In this document: one piece after another, positions 29,143-29,548 of the stretch
Numbering within the stretch: position 1 is the stretch's first letter
Layout of the letters: each line of letters starts with the position of its first letter
Source of the DNA: CAZTVF01 sp964616985
Lineage (GTDB): Bacteria > Planctomycetota > Phycisphaerae > SM23-33
Direction: 5' to 3'
NCBI GenBank assembly: GCA_964616985.1
Contig: CAZTVF010000066.1
Span: forward strand, 1-29,548
Length of the DNA stretch: 29,548 nucleotides
Position numbers and translations under genes: made by a program
Notes under the pieces: model-generated
What the model saw: the letters and a program-made list of their open reading frames with translations, nothing else
Database searches by the model: none
What the model was told of the DNA's origin: nothing

Positions 29143-29548
29143 TCAATAATCGCGAATATCGAGCTGGCGGAGGAAGTCGTCGTTGGTCGGGAAGCGGGCG
29201 AGGGCCTTGAGCAGCTGGGGCATCTCGTCGTCGACGTTCAGCGTGCTGAGGAACCGACGCAGCATGTGCAGCTTGGGAAGCTTCCACGGATCGACCAGCA
29301 GTTCTTCCTTACGCGTGCCGGACTGCGGGATGCTGATGGCTGGCCAGGTGCGGCGTTCGGCCAGCTTGCGGTCCAACTGCAGTTCCATGTTGCCGGTGCC
29401 TTTGAACTCCTCGAAGATGAGGTCGTCCATGCGGCTGCCGGTCTCGACCAGGGCGGTGGCCAGGATGGTGAGGCTGCCGCCGTTCTCGACCTTGCGGGCG
29501 GCGCCGAACTGGCGCTTGGGGATTTCCAGGGCGCGGATGTCCACGCCG
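29143..29548 (-). CDS. rho: Transcription termination factor Rho, C-terminal part, cut by window edge
   Basis: RNA-dependent ATPase-helicase that ends transcription. Only the last 134 residues are present, continuing in frame off the right edge. They match Rho without gaps: the RPKR-like segment IPKRQFGAARKVE, LTILATALVETGSRMDDLI, FEEFKGTGNMELQLDRKLAERR (with the arginine-finger region), the SGTRKEEL motif and the final helices ending NDDFLRQL. Walker A and B motifs and the RNA-binding domain lie outside. The stop is followed by an intrinsic terminator at 29084-29122. Confidence 0.96.
   Translation of the reverse strand, partial: GVDIRALEIPKRQFGAARKVENGGSLTILATALVETGSRMDDLIFEEFKGTGNMELQLDRKLAERRTWPAISIPQSGTRKEELLVDPWKLPKLHMLRRFLSTLNVDDEMPQLLKALARFPTNDDFLRQLDIRDY

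Noticed and set aside
1..29548. tRNA, rRNA, CRISPR array, transposase or defence genes
   Set aside because: Intergenic spaces were read for cloverleaf-like or regularly spaced repeats and proteins for known motifs; none was found. The repeats present are palindromic and irregularly spaced, unlike CRISPR.

Overview
The window is GC-rich bacterial DNA, most likely from a planctomycete of the Phycisphaerae type (Planctomycetota, perhaps a sediment or groundwater genome). That placement is inference. It rests on the abundance of secreted proteins and lipoproteins, a DUF1080-like lipoprotein, DUF3604 and DUF155/RMD1 proteins, a lipoprotein fused to a multihaem cytochrome c, and intergenic spaces full of short palindromic repeats. 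No rRNA, tRNA, CRISPR array, transposase, phage gene or recognisable defence system was seen.

Layout. 1-561 (-): start of 6-phosphogluconate dehydrogenase with an unusual lysine-rich N-terminal tail. 1092-3331 (+): cation diffusion facilitator, then a DUF155/RMD1-like membrane-anchored protein. 3672-5729 (-): right-handed beta-helix protein. 5894-7285 (+): YmdB-type phosphoesterase and a small four-cysteine protein. 7380-9513 (-): Gfo/Idh/MocA oxidoreductase followed by a secreted propeller-like protein. 9966-11039 (-): bacterioferritin and a second ferritin-like protein. 11212-12076 (+): DUF1080-like lipoprotein coupled to a tiny membrane protein. 12077-12847: a 770-base repeat-rich space. 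12848-15487 (+): S41/PDZ processing protease with a strong terminator. 15577-17070 (-): PHP-like DUF3604 protein. 17372-18706 (+): lipoprotein joining a decayed metallophosphatase domain to four c-type haem motifs.

18924-22836 (-) carries a cyclodeaminase/cyclohydrolase-family gene and then, behind its own candidate promoter, three genes linked by ATGA overlaps: a zinc-ribbon-like protein, a lipoprotein and a propeller-RDD membrane protein. 22990-26250 (-) is a stand-alone receiver protein upstream of a double-domain M16 peptidase. 26370-28566 (+) holds a coiled-coil membrane-anchored protein and diaminopimelate decarboxylase. 28721-29065 (+) is a small secreted protein. 29143-29548 (-) is the C-terminus of Rho, with its terminator.

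Most genes are housekeeping or envelope functions in short operons. The most distinctive signals are: (a) intergenic spaces framed by inverted repeats, some reused in other spaces of the window; (b) the metallophosphatase-tetrahaem lipoprotein; (c) the translationally coupled three-gene envelope operon; and (d) two genes whose -10 box lies exactly 8 bases before the ATG, which suggests leaderless mRNAs.
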